Positions 63,459-64,000 of a stretch of 64,000 bases of DNA are shown here, one piece after another. This stretch comes from Alphaproteobacteria bacterium HGW-Alphaproteobacteria-18 (GTDB lineage Bacteria; Pseudomonadota; Alphaproteobacteria; Caulobacterales; Hyphomonadaceae): the NCBI GenBank assembly GCA_002841155.1, contig PHEH01000003.1, forward strand, positions 124,001 through 188,000. Reading direction: 5' to 3'. A program made the position numbers and the translations under genes. The notes under the pieces were generated by a model. That model worked only from the letters and a program-made list of their open reading frames with translations. It did not search any database and was not told where the DNA came from. The first letter of the stretch is position 1, and the number at the start of each line of letters is the position of its first letter.

Positions 63459-64000
63459 TTGGGTAGACCGGAGAGACCCCTGATTTCCAGGGAGCGCGCG
63501 GCCCGGGCGGCGCTGGACGTGATTGATGTCCAGGGACTGAACGCCCTCAGCCTGGAACTCGTCGCCCGAAAGATCGGGGTGCGCGCCCCGTCCCTTTATC
63601 ATCATTTCAAGGACAAATCGGAACTTCTCTCGGAAGTGGCCCTCTGCATTCTCAGGGATATCCAGGCCCCCTTCGTGGACCCGAAGAGATGGGAAGACAC
63701 TCTGATCGGCTTGTGTGTTGCCGCCCGGCGGACGGTGCTGCTACATCCCAATGCTGCCCCACTGCTGCTGGAGTTCTTTCCGCGGCGGATCTTTCTGGAA
63801 GCATACGACTATTGGACTTCATTTTGTCCGTATCCACCAAAATACCAGCTCCAGATACTTGAAGGTTCAGAAAAGATAACCTTCGGCTCAGCGCTGTTTG
63901 CCGCCGCATCGCGCTCCCGCGGCATCCCCGCCATGCCGGAGTTTTCCTCAACCGACCTGCCTCATCTGGCGGGCGCGGTCCGGGCAAACCACCATGATGA
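63459..64000 (+). CDS. TetR-family regulator (3' end outside window)
   Basis: The frame runs from TTG 63459 to the window end (180 codons seen, no stop). AGGAG seven bases upstream supports the TTG; ATG 63441 upstream is closed by a stop. The N-terminus has the TetR helix-turn-helix (ISRERAARAALDVIDVQGLN, LELVARKIGVRAPSLYHHFKDKSELL, residues 9-60), followed by a helical ligand domain with no recognised specificity. Divergent from the TonB receptor; likely regulator of this catabolic cluster. Confidence 0.85.
   Translation, partial: MGRPERPLISRERAARAALDVIDVQGLNALSLELVARKIGVRAPSLYHHFKDKSELLSEVALCILRDIQAPFVDPKRWEDTLIGLCVAARRTVLLHPNAAPLLLEFFPRRIFLEAYDYWTSFCPYPPKYQLQILEGSEKITFGSALFAAASRSRGIPAMPEFSSTDLPHLAGAVRANHHD

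Overview
The window reads as an alphaproteobacterial chromosome segment, by eye around 58-60 % GC. I lean towards the Hyphomonadaceae/Caulobacterales or a sphingomonad-like lineage, because there are three large TonB-dependent receptors, a five-step histidine pathway with HutF and HutG, and many operons with ATGA start/stop overlaps. This placement is an inference from gene content. I see no rRNA, tRNA, CRISPR array or recombinase gene.

Left part (1-11.8 kb). An NhaC-type antiporter, a TonB-dependent receptor and a frameshifted hydrolase relic lie on the minus strand. An Lrp-type regulator is divergent from a five-gene operon: succinylornithine aminotransferase, AstA, a DUF1338/HglS-type 2-oxoadipate dioxygenase, a D-2-hydroxyglutarate-dehydrogenase-like flavoprotein and AstD. 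This looks like amino-acid catabolism ending in 2-oxoglutarate, but astB and astE are absent. The dioxygenase gene carries an in-frame stop 22 codons before its apparent natural end.

Module I (about 12.13-41.53 kb). An amber-interrupted alkB is followed by a TonB receptor with two PepSY proteins, one fused to an NqrF-like ferredoxin reductase. Next come a CnrYXH-type sigma/anti-sigma/sensor operon, a CopC/multicopper oxidase/TolC operon, a complete hut cluster (hutIHGU divergent from hutFC), a CzcCBA efflux operon with small membrane accessories, and an orphan Fic protein.

Module II (about 41.53-53.76 kb). A czcC relic comes first, then an OxyR-like regulator lacking the redox cysteine, small proteins, an SbtA/SbtB bicarbonate-transport pair, a photolyase-like protein, two histidine kinases with two response regulators, and two secreted proteins.

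Right part (53.8-64 kb). A nucleotidyltransferase-fold gene starts inside a 16-bp-arm inverted repeat. It is followed by a GFA protein, a ferredoxin reductase, a family III CoA-transferase, an alpha/beta hydrolase, an enoyl-CoA hydratase, a TonB receptor and a TetR regulator that runs off the end. A shared 15-bp motif links the two divergent promoter regions here.

The most unusual structure is a set of three direct copies of an attachment-site-like sequence at 12.13, 41.53 and 53.76 kb. Each has a core resembling the 3' end of tRNA-Ser, followed 76-77 bp later by three TGTGYAGCA repeats at exact 12-bp spacing. The first copy has only the right arm; the other two have both. This is the layout expected of integrative elements stacked in tandem at a tRNA gene. 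No integrase lies in either closed interval, so the modules look like cis-mobilizable (CIME-like) elements carrying metal resistance, histidine catabolism and bicarbonate transport.
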